This document shows positions 26,630 to 36,311 of a stretch of DNA of 57,646 nt, piece by piece. Below the pieces are notes generated by a model, which did not search any database, had not been told where the DNA came from, and was given only the letters and a program-made list of their open reading frames with translations. This DNA comes from an uncultured Pirellulaceae bacterium (GTDB lineage: Bacteria; Planctomycetota; Planctomycetia; Pirellulales; Pirellulaceae): NCBI GenBank assembly GCA_905480545.1, contig CAJQQR010000119.1, positions 1 through 57,646 on the forward strand. The letters are read 5' to 3'. The position numbers and the translations under genes are program-made. Within the stretch, counting starts at the first letter, position 1; each line of letters opens with the position of its first letter.

Positions 26630-26866
26630 ATGGCAATCGCGATCCAACGACAAGCTTTGTCCGATTTATCGGTTCCACAACAAATCACGATTTCTGAGTT
26701 GGATTTGCCCGAAGAGCAGGCGATCCGCTTGAAAGTAATGGGCATTTGTGAGGGACGCACCATCAAATTGATCCAAGTGGGTTCGCCAATGGTTGTCGAG
26801 GTTTGTGGTTCTCACGTCGGGCTATCACGACGCGTCACCGATGGGGTGATTGTTAAGCCACGTTAG
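26630..26866 (+). CDS. feoA: Ferrous iron transport protein A (FeoA, SH3-like)
   Basis: The product is 78 residues from the ATG at 26630; an ATG at 26624 (two residues longer) is also possible. The longer frame from 26597 starts inside the operator. The FeoA/SH3-like core shows ISELDLPEEQAIRLKVMGICEGRTIKLIQVGSPMVVEVCGSHVGLSRRVTDGVIV, with the conserved R-L-x-x-M-G and G-x-x-V-x-v-x-x-x-P pattern. FeoA is a small cytoplasmic partner that binds or regulates FeoB. feoB starts 119 bases downstream and both should be expressed from the Fur-controlled promoter. Confidence 0.93.
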   Translation: MAIAIQRQALSDLSVPQQITISELDLPEEQAIRLKVMGICEGRTIKLIQVGSPMVVEVCGSHVGLSRRVTDGVIVKPR

Positions 26867-26985
26867 GACATGTGAAGCAACTTTTGCGATTTTAATGCAC
26901 CGACGCTAATGTTGTGGAAGTTCGGATCGGTTTGCTTTTAAAAATTTGAGATTGATTTTCTCATTGCAATTGATTTCGATTCTCA

Positions 26986-29064
26986 ATGCCAGACAACAAC
27001 AACGATAGTGCTTCTGATGCAGACGGAGGAGTGAAACCGGCCGTCTTGCCTGTTCTGGGGGATAAACCAGAATCGCCGCCAATCATAGCGTTGCTAGGGA
27101 ATCCAAACGCTGGCAAGACAACGCTGTTCAATTCTTTAACGGGATTGCGTGCCAAGACCGCCAACTTCCCCGGAACTACTGTCGATTATCGTCACGGTGC
27201 GATAACGATTGGTGAACAGAAGTTCTCGATTATCGACCTCCCAGGCGCTTACAGTCTCGAGGCGACCAGTCCGGAAGAAGAGGTCACGCGTGACTACTTG
27301 AACAATGACGACGCGGATATGGTTTTGGTTGTGGTTGATGCGACCCATTTGCAACGCAATCTTTTTCTGGTCAGCCAACTCCTGGAGCTGCAAACACCGA
27401 TTGTCGTCGCGTTGAACATGATCGACGCGGCAACCAGTCAAGGTTTGAAGATTAATGTCCAGAAGCTCCAAAAAGAACTTGGTTGCCCTGTCGTGGCGAT
27501 TTCAGCGAAAACTGGTGAAAACATCCCTCAACTAAAAACCGTCATCACCAACCAATTCGAACATGGTTGTGAAACGGCGGTTAGCAAAGATGTTTGCGGA
27601 TCATGTAAAGGGTGTCAGTTCGCGGCAAGATACGACTGGGCGGAGAGCGTATCCAATAGTGCTGTTGATCGCTCTGGCGTGACGAAGGATCCGTCAAAGG
27701 CTACGTTGGCAATAGACAAGGTCGTTACGCATCCGGTAATTGGGCTCGCTTGCTTTGCAGCAGTCGGTTTGCTGACGTTTATGTTTATCTTCTGGTTTGC
27801 CTCGTTTCCGATGGAGTGGATGGATTGGCTCTTTGGTACGGCGGGTGAAGTCATCGGCAGTTGGCTGCCAGAAGGAGACTTCCAAGGTCTTGTAACCGAA
27901 GGAATCATTGGTGGTGTGGGCGGAATGCTGATTTTTTTGCCACAGATCATGATTCTGTTCTTTATGATCTCGTTGCTTGAGGATTCTGGCTACCTGGCGC
28001 GAGCGGCGTTTGTAATGGATCGGTTGATGTATAAAGTTGGCTTGCCGGGAAAGGCGTTTGTGCCGATGCTTTCTGCGCATGCATGTGCGATTCCAGCCAT
28101 CATGGCTACAAAAGTAATTGATGATAAACAAGATCGTTTGAAGACGATTTTGATTTTGCCATTGATGACATGCTCGGCTCGGCTCCCGGTTTATGCGATG
28201 GTCGTTGCCATTCTTTTTCCAAGCCAGCCGATCTTCGCTGCATTGACTTTTGCGGTCGCCTATTCGCTGGGCATTATTGTCGCGTTGATCATCGCGTTTA
28301 TTTTTAAGATGACGATCCTTCCCGGTGAAACAAAACCGCTTGTGATCGAGTTACCGCCGTACCGTTTCCCATCGTTTCGAAATGCGTTTTTGACCAGCGT
28401 TGATCGAGCGAAAATGTTTATCAAGAAAGCCGGAACCGTGATTCTGCTTTTTTCGATTGGGCTTTGGTTTTTGGCAACTTATCCCAAGACTAACGAAGCC
28501 GACCTGACCGCGGCGCAATCGCAGCAGCTTGCGGAATTGCGATCGCAAGGTGAGATCGCAAAGAATGAGGCGACATCCAAACAATCCGGCATTGAAAGCG
28601 ACGACGCTGATCAGGAGTCTGGCGAAGAAGAGAAAACGCCTTCTGAGCTTTATCTGGAAAGCATTGAGAGTGAGAACTCACTGGCGGGACAAATTGGCAA
28701 AACGGTGCAGCCCGTGTTCGCGCCACTTGGTTATGATTGGAAGTTAACCGTTGGGATTATCAACTCGTTTGCTGCTCGCGAGGTTGTGGTGTCAACGTTG
28801 GCTATTTTGTACGGTACGAGCGAAGACGGATTAACGGAGTCTCTTAAGAGTGCGAAGAATCCGGATGGCTCTAAGGTCTTTACCACTGCAACCTGCTTGA
28901 GCGTTTTGGTGTTTTTTATTTTCGCGATGCAGTGTTTACCGACGAGCGCTGTCGTTAAGCGAGAAACGGGCGGTTGGTATTGGGCCATTTTTCAAATTGT
29001 CTACATGACCGTCTTGGCTTACGGGCTGGCGTTTATCGCGTATCGAATCGGTTTGATGTTTTAG
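26986..29064 (+). CDS. feoB: Ferrous iron transporter FeoB
   Basis: FeoB is the inner-membrane Fe(II) importer with a cytoplasmic G domain. The product is 692 residues. G1 GNPNAGKT is at 38-45, G2 Thr in NFPGTTVD, G3 DLPG at 84-87, G4 NMID at 144-147 and G5 SAK at 173-175. The membrane part has two Gate-like halves, with GYLARAAFVMDRLMYKVGLPGKAFVPML, SCSARLPVY-type TCSARLPVY and a C-terminal NSFAAREVVVSTLAILYG. Cys204, Cys207 and Cys210 form a CxxCxxC just after the G domain, before the RYDWAE helix. A charged loop (residues about 505-550) separates membrane helices. No feoC follows. Confidence 0.96.
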   Translation: MPDNNNDSASDADGGVKPAVLPVLGDKPESPPIIALLGNPNAGKTTLFNSLTGLRAKTANFPGTTVDYRHGAITIGEQKFSIIDLPGAYSLEATSPEEEVTRDYLNNDDADMVLVVVDATHLQRNLFLVSQLLELQTPIVVALNMIDAATSQGLKINVQKLQKELGCPVVAISAKTGENIPQLKTVITNQFEHGCETAVSKDVCGSCKGCQFAARYDWAESVSNSAVDRSGVTKDPSKATLAIDKVVTHPVIGLACFAAVGLLTFMFIFWFASFPMEWMDWLFGTAGEVIGSWLPEGDFQGLVTEGIIGGVGGMLIFLPQIMILFFMISLLEDSGYLARAAFVMDRLMYKVGLPGKAFVPMLSAHACAIPAIMATKVIDDKQDRLKTILILPLMTCSARLPVYAMVVAILFPSQPIFAALTFAVAYSLGIIVALIIAFIFKMTILPGETKPLVIELPPYRFPSFRNAFLTSVDRAKMFIKKAGTVILLFSIGLWFLATYPKTNEADLTAAQSQQLAELRSQGEIAKNEATSKQSGIESDDADQESGEEEKTPSELYLESIESENSLAGQIGKTVQPVFAPLGYDWKLTVGIINSFAAREVVVSTLAILYGTSEDGLTESLKSAKNPDGSKVFTTATCLSVLVFFIFAMQCLPTSAVVKRETGGWYWAIFQIVYMTVLAYGLAFIAYRIGLMF

Positions 29065-29150
29065 GTAACCATCTTTCCCGGCAGATTTCTGTTTCCTTTG
29101 GAACGCTTCTTGCATTGATTCGGGGTCTGGAATTGTAAGACGGTTTCAAT

Positions 29151-30251
29151 TTAAGGTCGTTGTGCTTTAAAGTCATGGGCGTCAGTCGATAGGACAGATT
29201 TGTTTTTTGCCGACGAAAAATTTGCAAGTCTTTCGAAATCGATTGAGCAACCATTTCCCGGTGCATCGGTCAAATTGATTATTCCATTTTCAATTAGGAT
29301 TCCACTCGCTGGTTCGTCTTTAAGTAACGCGGCGCCGTCTAAATCAGCGTAATCCAGTAGCGGTGCCAATTGAGCTGCACCGCTGATTCCAATTGAACTT
29401 TCGATCATGCAACCGACCATCGTCTTCAGGCCAAGTCGTTTCGCATCATTCAGCATTCGAATCGCTGGTGTTAAACCGCCGCATTTATTTACCTTGATAT
29501 TGATGCCGTGATACGATCCAAGGCATGTTACGACATCACTTTCTTTTTGACAGTCCTCGTCTGCAATGATCGGCAATGCAGATTCGTTATAGAGTCGATT
29601 TTTGTCTTTCCAGGATGCATTTGTGGGTAGAGGTTGCTCAATGAATTCGACGCCCAGGTCGGATAACGCAATCGAGTTGCTAATTGCCTGGTCAACGTTC
29701 CATGCACAATTCGCGTCAACTCGTAACATACCGTCGGTGCATTGACGCAACTCCGATACGATCTCGATATCATTTTCTGTTCCCAGCTTGATCTTGAAAA
29801 TTGCCCAGTTGGCGTTGTCTGTCAGTTTCTTTCTCATTACATCAATCGAGTCAATTCCGATCGTGTAACTTGATTTGACGTGTCGGTTCCATTCAAGATT
29901 GAAGCGTTTCCAGGTCGCAACGCCTTTTCTTTTGCCTTGAAGGTCATAAGCCGCTGTATCCAGTGCGGAAAGTGCAAATAGATCGCCCTCGACTAATCTG
30001 GCCATCGTTGACCAGACCTCCTGCGGTGGATTGTCGATATAGCTATTGAGTGCAGAAGACGTTTTTTTTAGCGATTGCGAAATGGAATCAAACGTCTGTC
30101 CGTAGAAGTGGTTTTCGCTGACTTCACCCAATCCAAGCAAACCGTCATGTTCCAAACAAACGTAGACCGAATGTTGAAAGGATCTGGTTCCACGTGAAAT
30201 CGTGAACGGTTCACGCAATGGCAGTTTTGCTCGACGGAGCGATAGTTTCAT
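29151..30251 (-). CDS. dgcA: Dipeptide-epimerase-like enolase-superfamily enzyme, N-acetyl-D-glutamate racemase DgcA-like
   Basis: The product is 366 residues. Enolase-superfamily catalytic marks are the KxK pair at 153/155 (FKIKLG), metal ligands Asp179 (VDANCAW), Glu205 (IEQP) and Asp231 (ADED), and Lys253/Lys256 in NIKVNKCGG. The pattern is that of the L-Ala-D/L-Glu epimerase group. Its start overlaps the stop of the DUF1611 gene by 4 bases. Known DgcN (DUF1611)/DgcA pairs convert D-glutamate through N-acetyl-D-glutamate to N-acetyl-L-glutamate, so I favour a DgcA role over Ala-Glu epimerase. Both read peptidoglycan-derived D-amino acids as likely substrates. The N-terminal 20s-loop (PFTISRGTRSFQ) fits the group. 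Confidence 0.8.
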   Translation of the reverse strand: MKLSLRRAKLPLREPFTISRGTRSFQHSVYVCLEHDGLLGLGEVSENHFYGQTFDSISQSLKKTSSALNSYIDNPPQEVWSTMARLVEGDLFALSALDTAAYDLQGKRKGVATWKRFNLEWNRHVKSSYTIGIDSIDVMRKKLTDNANWAIFKIKLGTENDIEIVSELRQCTDGMLRVDANCAWNVDQAISNSIALSDLGVEFIEQPLPTNASWKDKNRLYNESALPIIADEDCQKESDVVTCLGSYHGINIKVNKCGGLTPAIRMLNDAKRLGLKTMVGCMIESSIGISGAAQLAPLLDYADLDGAALLKDEPASGILIENGIINLTDAPGNGCSIDFERLANFSSAKNKSVLSTDAHDFKAQRP

Positions 30252-31357
30252 GAGCAGGTCAATCGGTTTCGAAGTTGGATCGATGCCTCGACCAGCGGGT
30301 TTGCCCCCTCCCGATAAACATCACATGCAGGCACGCCAAAAGTCTCTTTCGCGTTTGCGATCTCTTTTGCCGCTTCATCTGGACTTTGATATCGCGTGTT
30401 CACGGCGACGCCGATCAGTTCGCATTCTTGTCGGAGTTTCGCGATCGACAAATAGGCATTCAGCTGTTCAAGCTTATCTGGCAATTCAATGTCGAGTCCT
30501 TTGACCTGTTGGCGTCCGCCTTCGTAGCAATAGATCAAACCGTTGGGCGCACATCCGTGCAAAAGCCCAACTGTAACTGCGGAAAACGACGGATGCGAGA
30601 GGCTCCCCTGCCCTTCGATCAAAACAAAATCATGGTGCTGATTCCGCTTGACCAAATCTTCGGCTGCGCCGTTGATGAAATCTGCGACGACACAATCGAC
30701 GGGAGTTCCGTCGCCACCGATCATAATGCCGGTTTGACCGGTGGCAAGGAATTTTGCATTCGCACCGCCGGCTAGAAGTCCACGCTGGATTTCCAAAGAC
30801 GTCACCATCTTGCCAACGCTACAATCTTGGCCAACAGTTAGAATTCGAACACAATTTTTATTAAAGTCATAACCGGACGCGGTTTCTTTGAAAGCATTTT
30901 TTCGAACGTCGATCAGACGCACGCCGTTTTTCATCGTTTTTGTTGCAAATTCGAGATCTTCCGAAACGAAATCGTGCAAACCCGAGACGACGTCCATTCG
31001 CTGTTCGATTGCGGCCAAGAAAATTGGACGCCAGTTCAATGGAATCTTACCTCCGCGTGACGCAATCCCGACATAAAGCGCGTCAGCGTTGGGGATGCCT
31101 TCGACCGAATCGACCACCGGGATTTCGCCGCCAATTCCAAAGAGTTCCTGAGCTGTCATCGAGTCAGTGGATGAATCAATGATTGCAGAAATGTTTTTTT
31201 CGCGATAACGAATCAGCGACATTGCTGTCTTGGCGTGAAACGGAGTGGAGTGGCCCTCGGTTAGGACCGCAATTGCGCGATGAGATCGAATGATTTCTGC
31301 TTGGGGTGACGTGTCTGGATTCGAGACTACGTTGGATCGGTCAGGAGCAGCAGTCAT
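30248..31357 (-). CDS. dgcN: DUF1611 family P-loop protein, D-glutamate N-acetyltransferase DgcN-like
   Basis: The product is 369 residues from the ATG at 31357; an in-frame GTG at 31393 adds 12. An N-terminal Rossmann-like domain (AIAVLTEGHSTPFHAKTA... ADALYVGIASRGG) is followed by a P-loop-like domain with ILTVGQDCSVGKMVTSLEI, ATGQTGIMIGGDG, DFVLIEGQGSLSHPSFSAVT and a C-terminal VYREGANPL. These are DUF1611 landmarks. DgcN members acetylate D-glutamate with acetyl-CoA. The stop overlaps the next gene's start (ATGA), showing translational coupling with the DgcA-like racemase. Whether this member uses D-glutamate is inferred from the pairing. Confidence 0.8.
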   Translation of the reverse strand: MTAAPDRSNVVSNPDTSPQAEIIRSHRAIAVLTEGHSTPFHAKTAMSLIRYREKNISAIIDSSTDSMTAQELFGIGGEIPVVDSVEGIPNADALYVGIASRGGKIPLNWRPIFLAAIEQRMDVVSGLHDFVSEDLEFATKTMKNGVRLIDVRKNAFKETASGYDFNKNCVRILTVGQDCSVGKMVTSLEIQRGLLAGGANAKFLATGQTGIMIGGDGTPVDCVVADFINGAAEDLVKRNQHHDFVLIEGQGSLSHPSFSAVTVGLLHGCAPNGLIYCYEGGRQQVKGLDIELPDKLEQLNAYLSIAKLRQECELIGVAVNTRYQSPDEAAKEIANAKETFGVPACDVYREGANPLVEASIQLRNRLTCS

Positions 31358-31449
31358 GAGATCATCTTTCGGCTTATCAAGTTTCCCTTCCACACTTTCT
31401 AAGTCGATACGAGTTTCACGAAAGAGTGGCCTTCATGATATCATTTTGT

Positions 31450-32553
31450 TTAGGAAACCTCTAAAACTGGTTTTCCAAGAACATCCATCTTTGGAACGAT
31501 ACCCAAACCGGCTTCGCGGCTGGCCGACATAAAACCGTTAACCCTTTTCGGTGCTCCATCGGCAGTGCTGACCGTGACGTAGCTATTAAAATCAGTGCTG
31601 GTGAATCGGAATTCCTCCGGTGTGCTATGTGCCAGGTGAGCAATCGCGGCGGTGGTAATATCGCCCCCCCAGCTGTCTTCCAGCGTCATGGCGATGCCCA
31701 TCGTAACGCAAAGGTCCCGCGCCAACTTGGCTTTTGTTAATCCGCCGAGTTTGCTGATCTTTAAGTTGACAACGTCCATGGCCAAATCGCTTTTGGCACG
31801 AATCAACATGTCGAGTCCATCAATATTTTCGTCCAGCACAAAGGGATTGTTGGTATGTCGACGAATGGCAAGGCATTCTTCGTAGGTCAAACAAGGTTGT
31901 TCTATGTAAACGTCCAGATCGCGAACGGCTTTGGCGACTCGCATTGCTTCATGCTGAGTCCAACCGGTGTTCGCGTCGGCGACCAATCGTTCCGCCGGTC
32001 CTAAAACGGCTCGCGTCGCGTGAATTCGCTCAATATCGGTGTCTGGATCTCCACCCACTTTCAATTGAAAACGCGTGTAACCCTGGTCGCGATAGTCAGA
32101 AATATTTGCCGCCATTTGTTCAGGTGCTTCTTGCGAAATCGCGCGATAAAGCCGAACGCTTTCACCGAAAAAACCACCCATCAATTGACAGACTGGCAAT
32201 CCACTGGCCTTGCCGAGCAAATCCCAGCATGCGATGTCGATGCCCGTTTTGACGTATGGATGTCCTTTCAACGCCGCGTCCATTCGGTGATTCAAGACTC
32301 CTAGCTCACGCGGATCCAGGCCGATCAAATGAGGCCCCAGTTCTCCAATGCCGGCGCGGACCCCTTCCGCATAGGCTGGCAAGTAAAACGGACCGAGCGG
32401 ACAGACTTCGCCGTAGCCGATTTGTCCGCAATCCGTTTCGATTTGAACGATCGTGCTGTCAAAAACCGAAACCGATTTTCCACCGGACCATTTATAGGTC
32501 CCTTCGTTCAGCGGTAATTCAACGCGGTAAGCGACAATCCGAGCGATTTTCAT
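31450..32553 (-). CDS. Mandelate racemase/muconate lactonising enzyme family, possibly cis-3-hydroxy-L-proline dehydratase
   Basis: The product is 367 residues. Marks are RFQLKVGGD (Lys on beta-2), [44 protein letters not shown] with a catalytic Lys pair, and [13 protein letters not shown]. The N-terminal [22 protein letters not shown] plus [23 protein letters not shown] resembles enzymes annotated as cis-3-hydroxy-L-proline dehydratase or hydroxyproline-betaine epimerase; the exact substrate is uncertain. It lies 92 bases upstream of the DUF1611 gene on the same strand and may head a three-gene amino- and imino-acid operon. It is not a close copy of the DgcA-like enzyme. Confidence 0.82.
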   Translation of the reverse strand: MKIARIVAYRVELPLNEGTYKWSGGKSVSVFDSTIVQIETDCGQIGYGEVCPLGPFYLPAYAEGVRAGIGELGPHLIGLDPRELGVLNHRMDAALKGHPYVKTGIDIACWDLLGKASGLPVCQLMGGFFGESVRLYRAISQEAPEQMAANISDYRDQGYTRFQLKVGGDPDTDIERIHATRAVLGPAERLVADANTGWTQHEAMRVAKAVRDLDVYIEQPCLTYEECLAIRRHTNNPFVLDENIDGLDMLIRAKSDLAMDVVNLKISKLGGLTKAKLARDLCVTMGIAMTLEDSWGGDITTAAIAHLAHSTPEEFRFTSTDFNSYVTVSTADGAPKRVNGFMSASREAGLGIVPKMDVLGKPVLEVS

Positions 32554-32644
32554 TCGATGTAATCTCTGGGGTAGAGTTTAGGATCATGTTGATTTAATCC
32601 ACTATTCTATCGACGCTTACAGATTTCGTCTTGGACCCGATGAC

Positions 32645-34267
32645 CTATTTTCTTCGCCTTGGTTTCGCCGCAACATAATCAGGGGCACGCGGTCCTTTTT
32701 CGAAAATGCCTTCGGCGCCGTTGACATAGAACCAAGTTGATTTTGAAGGGATTTGGCGATCCTGAGCGTCGATAAATGCGATCAGTCGTTCCGGGTTGAT
32801 CTCTTTTTCACTGCCGATGATCTCGCCAACCGGTTTTCCCCGATGCAGATTTCGCCGTTGCCGCTCAAGCCGACCGGTATGAATAATGATTTTTGTGCCT
32901 GTTCGATTTGAAACGGCCCATCCCTGAGTCTGAGCTTCCTTGCGAATGTTTCTTTCGATAAAGATTTCAGGAATCGGATCGTAAATTGCCGGGAAATGTT
33001 GGTAAATTTTTTCGGCAACGGATGCTTGGAAGAGATAAGACTCCGGGCGTTTTGGCCAAAACTTGCCCGTGTTGACGTAGGCCGCGCCGATCAGGAATGC
33101 AACAACGGCAATTTGTTGCCAGCGCGGAACTTGATGGAATTGCTTGGCGAATTTTAACAGCAGTGGAAACAAAAACGGGATGTACCAAAGTGCATACCGA
33201 GAGATCTTGATTGTGCCACCATGATTAAAATTATTGGTCTTTGACTGTGCCCAGCAAAGGATCGTGACACTCACTGTGCAAAATAGAAAAGTTAACCATG
33301 GGAATCGCTCGCGTTTCCAAAGGCAAAAAAACAGAACGGAAAAAATCGGAACGAGCAGCCATGGCCAGTTTGAAACTAAGCCAACATCAGGATCAATGAT
33401 AAAGCATGTCAGTTCGCGAAACCCTTTGAAATCATTCGCCGCAGCGCCTGTAATCATTTGTGGGGTAACATGCCCGAATCGTAAATAGTAGTAGGCCGGA
33501 TGTAGACCGGCGACAGCAAATCCAAAAATAATGCCCAGCCAGCACACCGGCTGTGACTTTAATTGCTTTCTGAAATTCGTTTTTGTCAGCCCAAAAATCA
33601 GAGCCGCGACACCAACGATCGCAAACGGAGGGTTTTGAGTAGAAATGACCGCCAACCCAATAAATGACTGGACGAATTTTTCTTTTAAAAAGCACATGAC
33701 CGCGACGCTGCCGACCACCACGGTGAAGAATTCAGTATGCCCTTTGTCGATGAACCACAATGCTGGTGAGAGTAAGCAAATGGCAAGGAAGACGATGACG
33801 CCTTTTCGGGAAAAGAGTTGGTGTGATGCCCACAAACCAAAGCCCATTAAAAATAGGTTCAGTAATGTAAAACAGTACGCAACATCGTTGCCGATCAGCT
33901 TGAGGCATAGATAAAACGGAGCGGCAAGAAGCGAAAAAAACCAAAAGTGCGGAAAGTCCATTTGCCCATTGATGGTCAGAGGGGCGAAGGCTTCGCCGAG
34001 GATGGACATTTCGACGTAGCTTGAATCATGCGAAAGCCGAAACTTCTCGTATTTGTCGGCGACCTGCTGATCAGAATAGAATTGTCCTGCTTCGCAGATG
34101 GCCATCGTCATCAGAAGGTATTCGCATCCATCACCGATTCTTCGAGCGGGCTCCGACGCAAAAATAAGTAATCCGCAGAGTGTGAGCATGACGCTGCCGT
34201 ATACAACGGCATTTCGGCTGAAAGCTGGTCTGACGGGCGTTGAAGGTGGTGTTCGTTGTCTCTGCAA
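32645..34267 (-). CDS. Polytopic membrane protein, GT-C glycosyltransferase-like
   Basis: The longest frame (540 residues) starts at a TTG; the first ATG gives a start at 34189 inside the first membrane helix, so the TTG start is preferred. About ten hydrophobic helices are visible (for example NAVVYGSVMLTLCGLLIF and GVIVFLAICLLSPALW), then a soluble C-terminal domain of about 120 residues. After helix 1 the loop has RRIGDGCEYLLMTMAI, an acidic DGxEY-type motif like that in the first outer loop of GT-C glycosyltransferases (ArnT, PMT). No family can be assigned firmly; lipid-linked sugar transfer is inference. Neighbouring genes do not help. Confidence 0.65.
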   Translation of the reverse strand: MQRQRTPPSTPVRPAFSRNAVVYGSVMLTLCGLLIFASEPARRIGDGCEYLLMTMAICEAGQFYSDQQVADKYEKFRLSHDSSYVEMSILGEAFAPLTINGQMDFPHFWFFSLLAAPFYLCLKLIGNDVAYCFTLLNLFLMGFGLWASHQLFSRKGVIVFLAICLLSPALWFIDKGHTEFFTVVVGSVAVMCFLKEKFVQSFIGLAVISTQNPPFAIVGVAALIFGLTKTNFRKQLKSQPVCWLGIIFGFAVAGLHPAYYYLRFGHVTPQMITGAAANDFKGFRELTCFIIDPDVGLVSNWPWLLVPIFSVLFFCLWKRERFPWLTFLFCTVSVTILCWAQSKTNNFNHGGTIKISRYALWYIPFLFPLLLKFAKQFHQVPRWQQIAVVAFLIGAAYVNTGKFWPKRPESYLFQASVAEKIYQHFPAIYDPIPEIFIERNIRKEAQTQGWAVSNRTGTKIIIHTGRLERQRRNLHRGKPVGEIIGSEKEINPERLIAFIDAQDRQIPSKSTWFYVNGAEGIFEKGPRAPDYVAAKPRRRK

Positions 34268-34591
34268 AGGTTTGCTTTGTGGAAGTGCATGATCATGTTG
34301 GAATGCAAACTCGGAATTTCCTGCATCGCGACGGACGCGTCAAGAGAAATCGGGCCCGGAATATAAGACGAACGGCACGAATTAGCGCAAGTCGCGAAGA
34401 ATTGGTTCTCACGAAGGCGATGGCGTTATTTGTGGACACGTTGCCATTGGCTTCTCGCAATTTCGTTTGATTGCGAATTCTGAGCCTGCCTAAGGCCCCT
34501 GTTTTGCCTCGAGGTTCGTACTTTCACTAGACAGCCTTGTTTCCCGATTGGTTCGGGAGCAGGCCAACGACGGTTTTGGAATTCGCATTAT
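34268..34591. other. Intergenic region with weak hairpin
   Basis: Lies between two leftward membrane-protein genes. TCCCGA / TCGGGA (34542-34547, 34553-34558) forms a 6-bp hairpin just after the upstream gene's stop, without a T-run on the minus strand. No gene seen. Confidence 0.4.
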
Positions 34592-35446
34592 CTAGACCGG
34601 AATTGCCGCGGTCGTTTCGTGGGCAAGCATGTTGAACCTGGTAAGCCAAGAATAAGAGTAGAACATCAATCCCAATCCGCCTAGAAAGACGATAGCGAGC
34701 AGTGGGTTCGCTGCGCCAACGAGCGCCACAAGGATCACGGCGCAGACCAAAAGTGATGCTGCGAAGCTGACCATTTTTCCAATCTCCCACCTCATTTTCA
34801 GAGACTTGTGATAGAGCCTTGCATTGCCGAGAAACAAATGGACACGATTCATAAAGCTGAGAAAGAGAACATTGGCGATCATCTTGGAGATGAAATTCAT
34901 CGTTTCAAATAGGGCGATCTGTCCTGGGTTTAGGAAACTTGAGAAAAAACCAACTAACACTTCAAACATCGCCCCCATTCCGAAAAAGACGATGGAGCCG
35001 AATACGAATAGCAGCCCTTTTGTTTCTCTCGGGGCGGAAAAGCATTTGAATTCCCCGATGAGCACCATGCTTAAACCAATAGTCTTGGCGCCCAAAAGTA
35101 AGTACTGAATCGGGCCAAGGTTCCCTCGAAAAAACAACCCGAAGAACCAACAAACCATCAAAACATAGAACCCGTTGCAGTACATCCGCATTCCGGACTT
35201 CACGGTGACCAATTGTTGCCCGTGTTGTGAAAGATTGAGCTGGCCACTGCCGACGGGAATCCCACCATCTAAACTGAACGCAAATCTCTGTACTGGGGAA
35301 AAGTGCAAACGTGGGGTAGGAGTCGGTACGGCATATGGATTGACTCGCGGAAGGTCATTCGGCAATTTATTATTCGGAACTTGGCTGCTTTGCGGAAAAT
35401 TGGTTGCCATCAATTCGTTCGCAGCTGAATTTGTTTGTTCGGGCAT
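34592..35446 (-). CDS. Membrane protein of unknown function
   Basis: The product is 284 residues from the ATG at 35446; an ATG 12 codons later is also possible. The first 75 residues are polar and rich in Pro, Asn and Gln, with LPRVNPYAVPTPTPR, a proline-rich segment often seen before the membrane part in planctomycete proteins. Then come five or six hydrophobic helices (NGFYVLMVCWFFGLFF, YLLLGAKTIGLSMVLIG, LLFVFGSIVFFGMGAMFEVLVGFF, VSFAASLLVCAVILVALVGA, PLLAIVFLGGLGLMFYSY). I do not recognise the family. No catalytic motif is evident. Confidence 0.7.
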   Translation of the reverse strand: MPEQTNSAANELMATNFPQSSQVPNNKLPNDLPRVNPYAVPTPTPRLHFSPVQRFAFSLDGGIPVGSGQLNLSQHGQQLVTVKSGMRMYCNGFYVLMVCWFFGLFFRGNLGPIQYLLLGAKTIGLSMVLIGEFKCFSAPRETKGLLFVFGSIVFFGMGAMFEVLVGFFSSFLNPGQIALFETMNFISKMIANVLFLSFMNRVHLFLGNARLYHKSLKMRWEIGKMVSFAASLLVCAVILVALVGAANPLLAIVFLGGLGLMFYSYSWLTRFNMLAHETTAAIPV

Positions 35447-35541
35447 TTATTTGCGTCGGTTGTTCGACTGAAATTCAATCAGCGTTGCGTAGTTTTGGGA
35501 TATGGAGTCTCAGGCTTCCCGTTTAATTGCGAAGCACTATT

Positions 35542-35988
35542 ATGACTGTATCGGGAATTGATTGGAACGCGGCAAAACGAACCCGCGGAAACAGAGACGT
35601 GTTTTCAATTAAACCGGATTCACATTATTTTGATAATTCGTTTGATTGGGATTGGAAATCACACCACATGGATTTTGGAAAGTTACGAGCAGCGAATCTA
35701 AATCGCCACATCGAATGGGCTGAAGGCCGGGAATTGTCGCTTTCTTTTCGGGGCGTCGAATTGGCAGGTGAGGTCGGCGAAGCGTGTAATGAAATAAAAA
35801 AGCTAGAGCGTCATCGAATTGGAATTGTTGGTGGAAAAGAAGACGTATCGGGTCTTCGAGAGGAATTGTCCGACATCCTGATTTCTGTCGATCTAATTGC
35901 AATGGACTTGGGAATCGATTTGGGAGAAGCCGTCCGAGAAAAATTCAATCAGACTTCGGAAAAATACGGTTTGAGGACTCGATTATAA
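35542..35988 (+). CDS. MazG-like nucleotide pyrophosphohydrolase
   Basis: From the ATG at 35542 the product is 148 residues; an in-frame ATG at 35668 (107 residues) starts closer to the domain. The MazG-like core is RGVELAGEVGEACNEIKKLER, with the ExxE metal-binding pair, and LREELSDILISVDLIAMDLGIDLGEAVREKFNQTSEKYGL, with the second E/D cluster (EELSD). Such all-alpha proteins hydrolyse non-canonical or stress-associated nucleoside triphosphates to monophosphates. The N-terminal 45 residues lack similarity to the family. Divergent from the upstream membrane protein; no operon partner. Confidence 0.85.
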   Translation: MTVSGIDWNAAKRTRGNRDVFSIKPDSHYFDNSFDWDWKSHHMDFGKLRAANLNRHIEWAEGRELSLSFRGVELAGEVGEACNEIKKLERHRIGIVGGKEDVSGLREELSDILISVDLIAMDLGIDLGEAVREKFNQTSEKYGLRTRL

Positions 35989-36311
35989 CGAGCGGTCCAA
36001 TCGCTTTATTATCTTGTCTTCTGGTGTTTAACAGCTTTGTTCGCCGCGGATTTTCAATCCGGATGGCTTGAAATCTCGTTTGTTTTCAAGATGGCTGGTA
36101 AACTTATCGCCACGCCACAGCAAAAAATATTGTGATAGGGCAAACTTAGTGATACCAAATTCCGTAGAAAAAAAGTAGGCTTTCAGGGAATCTGACGAGC
36201 CGAAACGTCTGTTGCTTTCGCGGAGGAAGCGGCATCCGCTGGACTGTTAGACGATCAATTACACCGCTGACAAAATATATCAACCTTACTTTCGCCGCTC
36301 TAAAATTTCTC
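35989..36311. other. Intergenic region, no gene seen
   Basis: Lies between the MazG-like gene and the broken CRTAC1-like gene. A minus-strand frame (36146-36334) has no domain. No clear terminator, RNA gene or repeat is visible. Confidence 0.35.
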
